The notes beneath the pieces are model-generated. The model saw only the letters and a list, made by a program, of their open reading frames with translations, had not been told where the DNA came from and ran no database searches. A stretch of DNA of 64,000 nucleotides. Source: Bradyrhizobium sp. Ec3.3. GTDB taxonomy: Bacteria > Pseudomonadota > Alphaproteobacteria > Rhizobiales > Xanthobacteraceae. The stretch covers positions 143,362 through 207,361 of the forward strand of contig NZ_AXAS01000012.1 in assembly GCF_000472925.1 (NCBI RefSeq), read 5' to 3'. Both the position numbers and the translations under genes were made by a program. Shown in pieces: positions 25,762 to 34,451 of this stretch (position 1 is its first letter; each line of letters begins with the position of its first letter).

Positions 25762-26889
25762 TCATGTCCTCTGGACCAGTTGCGCATAGGCCTCCGTCCG
25801 CATGCCGTAGGTCCAGGCGACCGCCTCGCGTGCGGTGCGCAGATTGGCCGGCACCTGCAGGAAGAAATGCCGGCGCGTGCCATCAGGCTCGGGCGTGGCA
25901 TTGACGACTTCCACCGCGGCCCAGGCGTCCGCGGCGAGCCAGTTACGCCGCCACAGGATTCCGGTCTCGTCCTCGGCGATGCGGGTGGCGCCGCCGAGCG
26001 CGATATAACGTTCCGGCGTCATGATCTCGATCATGCAGCGGCGGACCTGGACATCCACTTGCTCGTCGATCGAGGCCAGCGTGATTCTGTCGCTGTGCGC
26101 GATGATCCAGCGCGGCACCTCCACCCCGCGCCAGGCCCAGACCGACCAGCCGTCCGGATAGCGCAGCGCTGGACCGCTCGCGTGATGCAACCGGTCGCGC
26201 GCGTCACCGCACAACCGGTTCGGCCGTTCCGCGAGCCAGCAGGTCTGCTCATGCGGCTGCAACCAGCCGACACTGGTCGCAAGCTGCATCAGTCCGCGCA
26301 GCGGCTCGGTCTCGGCATGAAAGCCCAGCACCTCGCGGAGATAATCGTAGATGCCAAGCCAGGACAAATCGTGCGGCCCCACCGCGCAGGACGAAAAACT
26401 CCGTGGTGCAAGCATCGCCTCGCGCACGCCGGACCACGACAGGCCGTAGCGGCGAAGATGACCCAGCACGGACAGAGTCTGCTCCGGCACGCTTCGTATC
26501 ACCGCATCAGTCGCGGCAGCGACCAGGGGATCGGCGGGATTGACGGCGCTCTCGACAGTGGCGAGCGCCTTCCGATGGACCCGCCTTCCGACCAGCGAAT
26601 CGACTTTTCGACGCAGATGATCGACCAGAAGGGAGCGGACGTTGCGACCGTCGTCGCGCGACATCCGGCCGGCAAGCGTGGCCAGCGTAAGCGGGCTGTC
26701 GCACCAGACGATGCGCGCTGGCGGCGCAAGTTCGGCAGCATGATAGGCAAGCTGCACCGCTTGCGCCGCCGCGCCGCGGTCGGCAGGCACCGTCGAGCGC
26801 CGGACGGCAACCCACCGCGCGCGAAAATCCCCCAGCGCCGCTGTCTGCTCCGCCGTCAGCGCCTGTTCAGTCGGCAAGGACGCGTGCAT
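25762..26889 (-). CDS. DUF6745 domain protein
   Basis: A 375-residue soluble protein of unknown function. The C-terminal half has the conserved LHHASGPALRYPDGWSVWAW and GVEVPRWIIAH motifs, then YIALGGATRIAEDETGILWR and a final RREAVAWTYGM-like region (read here as AREAVAWTYGM). The N-terminal half is helical (AVQLAYHAAELAPPARIVWC). It overlaps the upstream small gene by 23 nt in the same direction, so they form one translational unit. No catalytic motif is obvious. The pairing with the small His-rich gene seems characteristic and suggests a joint function. Confidence 0.82.
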   Translation of the reverse strand: MHASLPTEQALTAEQTAALGDFRARWVAVRRSTVPADRGAAAQAVQLAYHAAELAPPARIVWCDSPLTLATLAGRMSRDDGRNVRSLLVDHLRRKVDSLVGRRVHRKALATVESAVNPADPLVAAATDAVIRSVPEQTLSVLGHLRRYGLSWSGVREAMLAPRSFSSCAVGPHDLSWLGIYDYLREVLGFHAETEPLRGLMQLATSVGWLQPHEQTCWLAERPNRLCGDARDRLHHASGPALRYPDGWSVWAWRGVEVPRWIIAHSDRITLASIDEQVDVQVRRCMIEIMTPERYIALGGATRIAEDETGILWRRNWLAADAWAAVEVVNATPEPDGTRRHFFLQVPANLRTAREAVAWTYGMRTEAYAQLVQRT

Positions 26890-27211
26890 CGCGTGGCCCG
26901 AGCTCGCGCTGGCGGCGCACCCGGTAGGTCCCCCGCGGCAGCGTCAGCGGCGCATGCTCCTCATGCGTCACCCGCGCACAGGCCGCACCGATCAGAAGAT
27001 GCCCGATATAAAGCCCGGCCGGAATGTCGCGCGCCAGATCGTCGTCACGAAACAGCGTCACGCGCTCGCGGATCGCATGACAATGTCCGGTGGCTTCGCC
27101 CTCCAGCAGGACCAGCGGCGCGCCCTCGGCGGTTTCAGCAAGCATACCCGACGGCGCCACATCGGGTACCCGCTCGATCAGCAGGTCACCTTGCGCAAAG
27201 ATCTCGGTCAT
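26867..27211 (-). CDS. Small His-rich protein partnered with DUF6745
   Basis: A 114-residue beta-rich soluble protein. Conserved-looking motifs are QGDLLIERV, GEATGHCHAI, THEEHAPLTLPRGTYRVRRQRE. The three His/Cys clusters (GHCHAI and HEEH) could bind metal. I recall comparable short proteins next to DUF6745 in actinobacteria and in phages; no function is established. It is the first gene of the cassette, with GGAAACG before the ATG as ribosome site, and precedes DUF6745 with a 23-nt overlap. Confidence 0.78.
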   Translation of the reverse strand: MTEIFAQGDLLIERVPDVAPSGMLAETAEGAPLVLLEGEATGHCHAIRERVTLFRDDDLARDIPAGLYIGHLLIGAACARVTHEEHAPLTLPRGTYRVRRQRELGPRDARVLAD

Positions 27212-27287
27212 CGTTTCCTCTCCCGTGCCGGTGCATCCGCGGGCAACGCGGATGCCCGGATTGCTTCGCTATTATTGCCGGCGATCC

Positions 27288-27386
27288 AAAGCGCGATGAG
27301 ATTGAATCACCATCGCGCTTTAGGTTGTTGTTTGAGCATGCTCTCCGCGCAAACGCGTTCCGCGTTTGTCGTCCGGATCATGCTCT
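27288..27386. repeat. Palindromic intergenic element at the amtB stop
   Basis: Two hairpins in series: aaagcgcgatg/catcgcgcttt (27288-27321) and gagcatg...catgctc (27335-27385). The second arm runs into the amtB stop codon. I recall similar sequences scattered in alphaproteobacterial genomes. It may serve as a transcription end for amtB. Confidence 0.7.
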
Positions 27387-28776
27387 AGTGCACGACCTCG
27401 CCATGCAACGCGAGATCGAGACCATCGCGCTCCATATCCTCCGACACCCGCAGGCCGACGAACAGCTTGACCACATAGAGGATGATCAGGCTGACGACGG
27501 CGTCATAGACGAACACCGTGGCGACACCGATGCACTGGTTGATGAACTGGCCCGGATTGCCTTCCAGCGCGCCCGCGGTGCCGCCATATTGCTCGACGGC
27601 AAAGATGCCGGTGAGCAGCGCGCCGACGATACCGCCGACGGCGTGAACACCGAAGCAATCGAGCGCGTCATCATAGCTGAACATGGCCTTCAGCCCGGTG
27701 CATCCCCAGTAGCAGAGCACACCGGCGGCAATGCCGATTACGAAGGCGCCGATCGGGCCGACGAAGCCGGACGCGGGCGTGATAGCGACGAGGCCTGCGA
27801 CCGCGCCCGAGCAGATGCCGACGACCGTCGGCTTGCCCTTGAGCGACCACTCGACCAGCATCCAGGTGAAGCCGGCAACGGCCGTTGCGATCTGCGTCAC
27901 CAGCATCGCCATGCCGGCCTGCATGCCCGCCGTCACCGCCGAGCCCGCGTTGAAGCCGAACCAGCCGACCCAGAGCAGCGAGGCGCCGATGAAGGTCAGC
28001 ACCATGTTGTGGGCGGGTCCTGTCTCCTTGCGCTTGCCGAGCATGATGGCGCACATCAGGCCCGCCACGCCGGCATTGATATGCACGACGGTCCCGCCGG
28101 CGAAATCGAGCACCTTGACCCAGGCGGCGTCGTTGCCGGAGGCGAAGATCCCGTCAGGGCCCCACACCCAATGCGCGATCGGCGCATAGACGAAGATCGC
28201 CCACAGGCCGATGAACCAGAGCATCGCGGAGAATTTCATCCGCTCGGCGAAGGCTCCTGCGATCAGCGCCGGCGTGATGATGGCAAACGTCATCTGGAAG
28301 CAGATGTAGACGCTTTCGGGAATCGTCGCCGCGAGCGGATTGGGATTGCCGATCCCGCCCTTGCCGATGTCGCTCAGGATGTCCTTCAGGAACATACGGT
28401 CGAGCCCGCCGATAAACGGCGTGCCGGCGCGAAAGGCCAGGCTGTAGGTCAGGATCGCGAACAGGATCGTGACGAGGCACGTCACCGCAAAGCTCGTCAT
28501 CACGGTGTCGCCGACGTTCTTCTTGCGCACCATGCCGCCATAGAACAGCCCAAGCCCCGGAACCGTCATCATCAGCACCAGTGCAACGGAGGTGAGCATC
28601 CAGGCGGTGTCGCCGGGATTGGGCGTGCACTTCTCGAGGATCTTGCCGCCGCAAGCCGGCGGCGCTGCGTCCTCGGCAAGAGCAACATCGCCGAGGGCGA
28701 GGTAGAGCAGCGCAATTCCCAACAGCGCGACCACCAATGTCACGAGCCTTTGGCGCGTGGATATTCTTGATTCCAT
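27385..28776 (-). CDS. amtB: Ammonium transporter
   Basis: A 463-residue inner-membrane ammonium channel with an N-terminal signal-like helix (LVTLVVALLGIALLYLALGD) followed by eleven membrane helices. Family signatures: DTAWMLTSVALVLMMTVPGL, the GGMVRKKNV loop, GGTVVHINAGVAGLMCAIML with the pore His, and DCFGVHAVGGIVGALLTGIF with the second pore His. I place the start at the ATG of 28776, 6 nt after GGGAGG; longer starts up to 28965 run through sequence with no coding character. Usually amtB sits beside glnK; no glnK is seen here, so this is a solitary copy. Confidence 0.95.
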   Translation of the reverse strand: MESRISTRQRLVTLVVALLGIALLYLALGDVALAEDAAPPACGGKILEKCTPNPGDTAWMLTSVALVLMMTVPGLGLFYGGMVRKKNVGDTVMTSFAVTCLVTILFAILTYSLAFRAGTPFIGGLDRMFLKDILSDIGKGGIGNPNPLAATIPESVYICFQMTFAIITPALIAGAFAERMKFSAMLWFIGLWAIFVYAPIAHWVWGPDGIFASGNDAAWVKVLDFAGGTVVHINAGVAGLMCAIMLGKRKETGPAHNMVLTFIGASLLWVGWFGFNAGSAVTAGMQAGMAMLVTQIATAVAGFTWMLVEWSLKGKPTVVGICSGAVAGLVAITPASGFVGPIGAFVIGIAAGVLCYWGCTGLKAMFSYDDALDCFGVHAVGGIVGALLTGIFAVEQYGGTAGALEGNPGQFINQCIGVATVFVYDAVVSLIILYVVKLFVGLRVSEDMERDGLDLALHGEVVH

Positions 28777-29512
28777 CGTCATCCTCCCAAGTCGCAAGAG
28801 ATGTCTTCCGGCAATTGCCTTGACTGGAACCCGCGAGACGAGCGTTCGCGCCGGCGCGATCGGGCCAGCGTGATCAGCTCGGATTTTCGGGACACAATGT
28901 TCGCGGCTCGGCGCGATGAGGTCGTCGAGCGTCGATGGCTGGAGACTGGCGGCGACCAGCCTCATGGCTTATCGGCCTTTCCCTTGTCGCCAGATCGGAA
29001 AGCGTCAGTGACGGTTCCAATTCCTGGGTTAAGAAGAAGCAAAATTCACGCCATCGACGCTTCTCGCTCAACCCACTGAATGCGCATCGATTCCAGCTTG
29101 CTGCCTTGCGACAGGCGCCACGCACGCTGCTTCACGCAGCAGCGCTTCGCCCAACAAATGGGCAGAAGCCGACGATGCCTACGCCGTTTGCAACACCGTC
29201 GGCAACGATCGGGGCGGAGCAGTGCGAACTGGATGATGCCGGCGGCAAGCCCGACCGCAACGCCAATGCGCCAGGCCATGTCGTAGGAGCCGAGCGCGGA
29301 GCAGCGCAAGCGCGCGCCGCCGCCGTATCGCACGGTATCATCACCCGCCTTGTGCGCAATTGCGCACTGGAGCGGGTGATCCAGTATTCCAGAGACGGTC
29401 GTTGGATACGGAGACGCCGCGCTACTGGATTCCCCGCTTTCGCGCGGAATGCCAGCGGAGCGGGCGGCGAGAACAGCGCGCCCCTCACCTGCCCTGAACC
29501 ACGCCTCCAGCC
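28777..29512. other. Long gap without a confident gene
   Basis: The 736 bases between amtB and pleD have no convincing gene. A minus-strand frame 29046-29279 (start MAWRIGVAVGLAAGIIQFAL) encodes one membrane helix followed by an odd Arg/Cys-rich tail and might be a small or decayed membrane protein. The palindrome tgcgcaattgcgca at 29351-29364 and repeat-like text near 29375-29460 indicate repetitive intergenic DNA. The amtB promoter should be near 28800-28900. Confidence 0.45.
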
Positions 29513-30886
29513 TCACGCCGCCTGAGAGACCACGCGGTTGCGGCCATCGTGCTTGGCACGATAGAGCGCGGTGTCGGCGCGCTTGAGCACGTCGGCGACG
29601 GCCTCGCCCTTCTGCTCCAGCGTGGTCAGGCCGATCGAGATCGTGACCTCGATGCGCCTGGTGCCCTTGTGGACGGAAAACGGCTCGCCCGCGATCGAGC
29701 GGCGCAGGCGCTCGGCGACCATGCCGGCAACGTGCAGATCGGTCTCCGGCATCACGATGACGAACTCCTCGCCGCCATAGCGACAGGCGAGATCGATGCC
29801 GCGGATCGATTTGCGCACGCGCACCGCGAATTCGCGCAAGACGTCGTCGCCGGCATCATGCCCGTAATTGTCGTTGATCGACTTGAAATAGTCGATGTCC
29901 AGAATCATCAGCGCCAGCGGCTTGCCGCGCGTCGAGGCCTGCTCGGCGAGCGTCGCCAGATGGCTCTCCATGTAGCGGCGATTGTGCAGGCCGGTGAGCG
30001 CGTCGGTAATCGCCATCTCGATCGAGTTCTGCACGTTGTCGCGCAGATGATCGGTGTAGCGGCGGCGGCGGATCTGCGTGCGCGCACGCGCGAGCAGCTC
30101 GTTCTTGTCGACGGGGCGGAGCAGATAGTCATTGACGCCGATCTCGAGCCCGCGGAGCAGCCGCGTGCCGCTCTCGGCGTCCGAAATGGCGAGGATCGGA
30201 ACGTGGCGGGTGCGCTCCAGCGAGCGCGCCTGGCTGCACAGCCTCAAACCATCGAAATTGTTGAGGTCGAGCGAGACGATCAGCAGGTCGTAATTGCCCT
30301 CAGCGGCGTGGAACAGCGCCTCCGTCGGATTGGGCTCGACGTCGACGGTGTGCTCGGCGGCAAGCAGCGACGCCAGCCGTTCATAGGAGGACTGGCGGTC
30401 GTCGACCAGGAGGATGCGGCCGCCCTTCCCGGTGTCGGCCACCGCGCTGCGCTCCGGCGCCTGCACGCCGATCTCGAGCGAGGTGATGGCACGCATGCGC
30501 AGCTCGTCCGTCATCATCTTCAGCCGCGTCAGCGAGCGCACGCGCGCGATCAGCACGACGTCCGAGACGGGCTTGGTGAGGAAATCGTCGGCGCCCGCTT
30601 CCAGGCCGCGGATGCGGTCGGCGGGGCTGTCGAGTGCGGTCACCATCACGACGGGAATGTGGTGCGTCAGCGGATCGGTCTTCAGGCGGCGGCAGACCTC
30701 GAACCCGTCCATGTCGGGCATCATGACGTCCAGCAGGATGATGTCGCACTCGGCGCGGAGGCAGATCGCCAGCGCCTCAGCGCCGTTCGAGGCCGTCATC
30801 ACATCGAAATATTCGGCGGAGAGGCGGGCTTCCAGCAGTTTGACGTTGGCAGGGACGTCATCGACGACGAGGATACGCGCGGACAC
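29513..30886 (-). CDS. pleD: Response regulator diguanylate cyclase PleD
   Basis: A 457-residue cytosolic protein with two receiver domains and a GGDEF domain. First receiver: ARILVVDDVPANVKLLEARL with phospho-acceptor Asp in IILLDVMMPDMDGFEVC and the Lys in FLTKPVSD. The second receiver (GGRILLVDDRQSSYERL, LLIVSLDLNNFDG) is degenerate, as usual for PleD. The GGDEF domain has DALTGLHNRRYMESHL and RYGGEEF, so it should make cyclic di-GMP. In Caulobacter PleD drives the swarmer-to-stalked transition. The start is GTG at 30886 with GGGAG upstream. It is cotranscribed with divK 13 nt upstream. Confidence 0.95.
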   Translation of the reverse strand: MSARILVVDDVPANVKLLEARLSAEYFDVMTASNGAEALAICLRAECDIILLDVMMPDMDGFEVCRRLKTDPLTHHIPVVMVTALDSPADRIRGLEAGADDFLTKPVSDVVLIARVRSLTRLKMMTDELRMRAITSLEIGVQAPERSAVADTGKGGRILLVDDRQSSYERLASLLAAEHTVDVEPNPTEALFHAAEGNYDLLIVSLDLNNFDGLRLCSQARSLERTRHVPILAISDAESGTRLLRGLEIGVNDYLLRPVDKNELLARARTQIRRRRYTDHLRDNVQNSIEMAITDALTGLHNRRYMESHLATLAEQASTRGKPLALMILDIDYFKSINDNYGHDAGDDVLREFAVRVRKSIRGIDLACRYGGEEFVIVMPETDLHVAGMVAERLRRSIAGEPFSVHKGTRRIEVTISIGLTTLEQKGEAVADVLKRADTALYRAKHDGRNRVVSQAA

Positions 30887-30899
30887 TGAAATGCACTCC

Positions 30900-31265
30900 C
30901 TACCCGATAAAACGCCGGACCGTCTCAATGAACTTGCCGACCGAGATCGGCTTGGAAAGATACGCCTCGCAGCCACCTTCGCGTATGCGCTCTTCGTCAC
31001 CCTTCATCGCGAATGCGGTCACTGCGACGACGGGAATGTTGCGCAGCTCCGGATCGTCCTTGATCCAGCGCGTCACCTCGAGCCCCGACACCTGCGGCAA
31101 CTGGATATCCATGAGCACGAGATCGGGACGCATCTTGCGAACGAGATCGAGCGCCTCGTAGCCATTGCTGGTGCCCGAGGTCTGATAGCCGTGCGCCTCC
31201 AACAGGTCGCGGAAGAGCTTCATGTTGAGCTCGTTGTCCTCCACGATCAGGACGGTCTTAGCCAT
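30900..31265 (-). CDS. divK: Single-domain response regulator DivK
   Basis: A 121-residue receiver-only protein ([20 protein letters not shown]). The phospho-acceptor Asp is in [17 protein letters not shown], with the switch Thr ([13 protein letters not shown]) and Lys (AYLSKPISV). Sequence and length match DivK, which toggles the DivJ/PleC kinases and so CtrA activity in the alphaproteobacterial cell cycle. ATG at 31265 follows GGGAGGGACGGG. The divK-pleD pairing is the standard arrangement in this class. Confidence 0.95.
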   Translation of the reverse strand: MAKTVLIVEDNELNMKLFRDLLEAHGYQTSGTSNGYEALDLVRKMRPDLVLMDIQLPQVSGLEVTRWIKDDPELRNIPVVAVTAFAMKGDEERIREGGCEAYLSKPISVGKFIETVRRFIG

Positions 31266-31496
31266 CCCGTCCCTCCCCATTGTCAGGAGACCAGTTCGAC
31301 ATGTTACGCCTCAGGCGCCTTCCGCGGGCGCTTCGAAAACTGGATTCAAACTAGCCTCAGATTCGCTCTAGTTTCGTTAAACCCGAGGGCCAACTTTCCG
31401 CGATTTGGTTTCCAGTTGCTTGTCTGAGCTCACCAGACTCGGGCATGATGATTCCAAATTAGAGACCGAAAGTTAACGGAAAGGCAAACCGTCCGC

Positions 31497-31796
31497 TTGA
31501 AAAAGCCTGTTCAAAACCCCCGCGAAGTAGCTGAAATCGTTGCGATTCAGGCGTTGTCCTTCGTCGCCAGCGATCCCGAAAGGCTGGGCCTGTTTCTGGC
31601 CGAGACAGGCATCGGCCCGGAGACGCTGCGGAACGCGGCCTCCGACCCGAATTTCCTGATCAGCGTGCTCGATTTCGTGCTGCGCGATGACGCAACCGTG
31701 AAGGCCTTTGCGAGCGCCTCGGAACTCCATCCGACCAACATCGCCGCGGCTCGTCAGGTGCTGGGCGATCCGCACTGGGAGCGCGACGTGCCGTGA
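31497..31796 (+). CDS. DUF3572 family protein
   Basis: A 99-residue helical soluble protein (NPREVAEIVAIQALSFVASD, then LFLAETGIGPETLRNAA and FLISVLDFVLRDDATVKAF). DUF3572 is confined to alphaproteobacteria and has no known function. The start is TTG at 31497. Its stop overlaps the dinB start as GTGA, so the two are coupled; this constant neighbour hints at a DNA-damage or replication link. It is divergent from divK. Confidence 0.88.
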   Translation: MKKPVQNPREVAEIVAIQALSFVASDPERLGLFLAETGIGPETLRNAASDPNFLISVLDFVLRDDATVKAFASASELHPTNIAAARQVLGDPHWERDVP

Positions 31797-33082
31797 GCAC
31801 CCCTGAGGCGGCCGGGCCCCGCTGCTTCTGCCGGGATTGTCTGGCCGACCAGGGCATGTCGGCGCGACGCTGTTCCGCCTGCGGTTCCCCGCGCCTCGTC
31901 CGCCACCGCGCACTCGCCGCGCTGACGATCGCCCATATCGACTGCGACGCGTTCTACGCGACGGTCGAGAAGCGCGACAATCCTGACATAGCGGACAAGC
32001 CTGTGATCATCGGGGGCGGCAAGCGCGGCGTGGTGTCGGCCGCCTGCTATATCGCGCGCACGTTTGGCGTGCGCTCGGCCATGCCGATGTATAGGGCGTT
32101 GGAAGCCTGCCCGCATGCAACCGTGATCCGCCCAGACATGGCGAAATACGTCCGCGTCGGTCGCGAGGTACGCCACGCCATGCAGGCGCTGACGCCTCTG
32201 GTCGAGCCGCTGTCGATCGACGAGGCCTTCCTCGACCTCTCCGGCACCGAGCGCGCTCACGGGATGATCCCGGCAAAGGTGCTGGCGCGCTTTGCCCGCG
32301 ACGTCGAGCGCGACATCGGTATCACCGTGTCGGTCGGGCTCTCCTGCAACAAGTTTCTGGCCAAGATCGCCTCCGATCTCGACAAGCCGCGCGGCTTTGC
32401 GCCCCTCGACCAGGAGGAAGCGCGCCTCATGCTGGCTTCGAGGCCGGTCGGCTTCATCTTCGGCGTCGGGCCGGCGACGCAGGAGCGGCTTGTTCAGCGC
32501 GGTTTCCGCATCATCGCCGATCTGCAGAAGGCCGACGAGATCGAGCTGATGCGGCAGTTTCCGAGCGATGGCCGCAGACTCTGGCGGCTCGCCCGCGGCA
32601 TCGACGATCGCCGCGTCGAGCCGGACCGCGGCGCCAAGACGATTTCCAGCGAGACCACGTTCGAGACCGACATCCGCGACTTCGCGACGCTGGAGAAGAT
32701 CTTGTGGCGACTCTGCGAGAAGACCTCTTCACGGCTCAAGAGCAGCGAGCTTGCGGGCTCGACCATCACGCTGAAGCTGAAGACCGCCGACTTCCGCCAG
32801 CGCACGCGCTCGCAATCGATCAATGCGCCGACGCAGCTGGCGGCAAAGATCTTTTCGATCTGCCGCGAGATGCTGACCAAGGAGATCGACGGCACCGCCT
32901 TCCGCCTGATGGGCGCCGGCGTCAGCGCGCTGCGCACGGGCTCGGCCGCCGATGACACCGACATGCTCGACCGCCGCGCCGCCCACGCCGAACGCGCCAT
33001 CGACGGCCTGCGCAAAAAGTTCGGCAGCGCCGCGGTGATCCGCGGCATTGCGTATGACGGGCCGGAGAAGGCGCAAGAGTGA
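31793..33082 (+). CDS. dinB: DNA polymerase IV
   Basis: A 429-residue Y-family translesion polymerase. After a short N-terminal Cys cluster (CFCRDC and RRCSACGSPR) that looks like a zinc ribbon, the palm begins AHIDCDAFYATVEKRDNP. Catalytic acids are in that motif and in PLSIDEAFLDLSGTE; the steric gate is in CDAFYATV. The helix-hairpin-helix (FIFGVGPATQERLVQRGF) and little-finger domain follow. The start is GTG within the GTGA overlap with DUF3572. It copies damaged templates with low fidelity. Confidence 0.95.
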   Translation: MSTPEAAGPRCFCRDCLADQGMSARRCSACGSPRLVRHRALAALTIAHIDCDAFYATVEKRDNPDIADKPVIIGGGKRGVVSAACYIARTFGVRSAMPMYRALEACPHATVIRPDMAKYVRVGREVRHAMQALTPLVEPLSIDEAFLDLSGTERAHGMIPAKVLARFARDVERDIGITVSVGLSCNKFLAKIASDLDKPRGFAPLDQEEARLMLASRPVGFIFGVGPATQERLVQRGFRIIADLQKADEIELMRQFPSDGRRLWRLARGIDDRRVEPDRGAKTISSETTFETDIRDFATLEKILWRLCEKTSSRLKSSELAGSTITLKLKTADFRQRTRSQSINAPTQLAAKIFSICREMLTKEIDGTAFRLMGAGVSALRTGSAADDTDMLDRRAAHAERAIDGLRKKFGSAAVIRGIAYDGPEKAQE

Positions 33083-33130
33083 GAGTCATCTGCTGTCGCA
33101 TTAACAATAGCCGATGGCCAATCCCTCGAT

Positions 33131-33252
33131 GTCGTCCTGGCGAAAGCCAGGACCCATTACCACCGGCCTCGGTTTGGCGGAGGCCCGCGGTTGACAGCTC
33201 AGCGCCGCAACTTTTCCCTGGGGTAATGGGTCCTGGCTTTCGCCAGGACGAC
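33131..33252. repeat. Palindromic intergenic repeat family B, copy 1
   Basis: Arms gtcgtcctggcg/cgccaggacgac. Each end is itself a hairpin with a GAAA or TTTC loop (gtcctggc-gaaa-gccaggac). A second copy with the same inner text (taatgggtcctggctttcgc) is at 36791-36914. Confidence 0.85.
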
Positions 33253-33314
33253 CTTGGGGAAGCATGTCGCGCTCAGATATCGAGCTGTTGGAATTTCGTG
33301 AAAGGCAAACAACC

Positions 33315-33722
33315 GTGACAGGCGAACGCGATCTCAATGCGCTGTTGGGGGACATGAAGCCGGAAATGCAGGAAGGCACCTTCGTGTTCTGCACGATCCC
33401 GCCAAACGAGAGCATTCCGGCCGGTATCAACCCGCTGCTGACGTTTCGTGAACAGGAAGGCACCACGCTCGTGATCCGGCGTGAAGAGGCCGAAGCGGCA
33501 GGACTTCCTCACGCGTTCGCCTCGCGCCTGATCACCCTGACGGTTCATTCCTCGCTCGAAGCGGTCGGGTTCCTGGCTGCGATCACGACGCGGCTAGGCA
33601 AAGCCGGCATCAGCGTGAATGCGGTTTCGGCCTTCTTTCACGACCACCTGTTCGTGCCCGATGACAGGGCTGATGAAGCGTTGGGCGTTCTGCAGGGGAT
33701 GTCCAACGCGAAGCACCCGTAA
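33315..33722 (+). CDS. ACT domain-containing protein
   Basis: About 135 residues from the preferred GTG at 33315 (GAAAGG upstream); an ATG at 33264 would give 152 residues but begins right against the repeat. The body has LNALLGDMKPEMQEGTFVFC, then an ACT-like region (RLITLTVHSSLEAVGFLAAI, then TRLGKAGISVNAVSAFFHDHLFV in two parts). ACT domains bind amino acids; stand-alone members of this kind are conserved but of unknown role. Confidence 0.85.
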   Translation: MTGERDLNALLGDMKPEMQEGTFVFCTIPPNESIPAGINPLLTFREQEGTTLVIRREEAEAAGLPHAFASRLITLTVHSSLEAVGFLAAITTRLGKAGISVNAVSAFFHDHLFVPDDRADEALGVLQGMSNAKHP

Positions 33723-33725
33723 CCG

Positions 33726-33809
33726 GTAGGATGGGTCGAGCGAAGCGAAACCGATCAATCTCGTCCGACAAGAGAACGATGGGTTTCGCAAGAGCTCAAC
33801 CCATCCTAC
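33726..33809. repeat. Palindromic intergenic repeat family D
   Basis: Arms gtaggatgggt/acccatcctac enclose an 84-base unit with inner arms gcgaaacc/gggtttcgc. It lies between convergent genes. Confidence 0.75.
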
Positions 33810-33818
33810 GGGTCGAAA

Positions 33819-34220
33819 TCAATCCGCAACCGCCACCGCCTCGATCTCGATCAGCCATTCCGGCGCCGCGAGCGCGGTGACGCCGACGAGCGTGCTGGCC
33901 GGCGGGTCCATGCCTTCGAAGAAGACCGAGCGCGCCTTGCCGATGATGGGGCGCAGCTCGGGCTTGTAGCCGACCACGAAGGTGGTGATCTTCACGATGT
34001 TGGCGTAGCTCGCACCCGCAGCTTTCAGCGCGAGGCCAAGGTTCTGCATCACCTGCGTCGTCTGCGCAGCGAGATCGCCTTCGCCGACGATCCTGCCCTC
34101 CTCGTCGGTCGATACCTGCCCCGAGATGTAGATGGTGCGCGCGCCGGAGGCCGTGACGACGTGCGAATAGGCCGGATTGTGGTGCAGGCCGCTCGGGCGG
34201 AGATGGTCGATCTTGGGCAT
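33819..34220 (-). CDS. RidA family protein lacking the catalytic Arg
   Basis: A 133-residue member of the RidA/YjgF family, which forms trimers that hydrolyse reactive enamines and imines. Family marks are TIYISGQVSTDEEGRIVGEG and DLAAQTTQVMQNLGLALKAA. The canonical active-site arginine, in the P-A-R-S-x-V motif, is replaced: the sequence here reads PPASTLVGVTAL. It may therefore not be a deaminase. A second RidA gene with the Arg is 1.3 kb away at 35548. Confidence 0.88.
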   Translation of the reverse strand: MPKIDHLRPSGLHHNPAYSHVVTASGARTIYISGQVSTDEEGRIVGEGDLAAQTTQVMQNLGLALKAAGASYANIVKITTFVVGYKPELRPIIGKARSVFFEGMDPPASTLVGVTALAAPEWLIEIEAVAVAD

Positions 34221-34283
34221 GGGTGCCTCCCTGACGTTTGTGATTGGGAGGGAGCGTAGCGGGAGACAGCGCTCAAAGCCAGA

Positions 34284-34373
34284 CCGTCATTGCGAGGAGC
34301 TCTTGCGACGAAGCAATCCAGAATCGTTCCGCAGATGCATTTCTGGATTGCTTCGCTTCGCTCGCAATGACGG
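34284..34373. repeat. Palindromic intergenic repeat family C, copy 1
   Basis: Arms ccgtcattgcgag/ctcgcaatgacgg with inner gaagcaatccaga/tctggattgcttc. Related to 38742-38829 and the half copy at 5920-5967. Confidence 0.85.
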
Positions 34374-34451
34374 AGGAGAAAGCCGATGCCTCCCCTGCCT
34401 CGTTATTCCGGAGCGATGGGCAGCATCGAGTCCGGAATGACCTCAAGACCG

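Noticed and set aside
25780..28770. A 996-codon plus-strand open frame
   Set aside because: It runs antisense through DUF6745, its partner and amtB, whose minus-strand proteins are clear families. Its Arg/His/Asp-rich composition is typical of the complementary frame of GC-rich genes.
28935..29525. A 196-codon plus-strand frame in the amtB-pleD gap
   Set aside because: It has no ribosome site of note, no recognisable motif and crosses repeat-like DNA.
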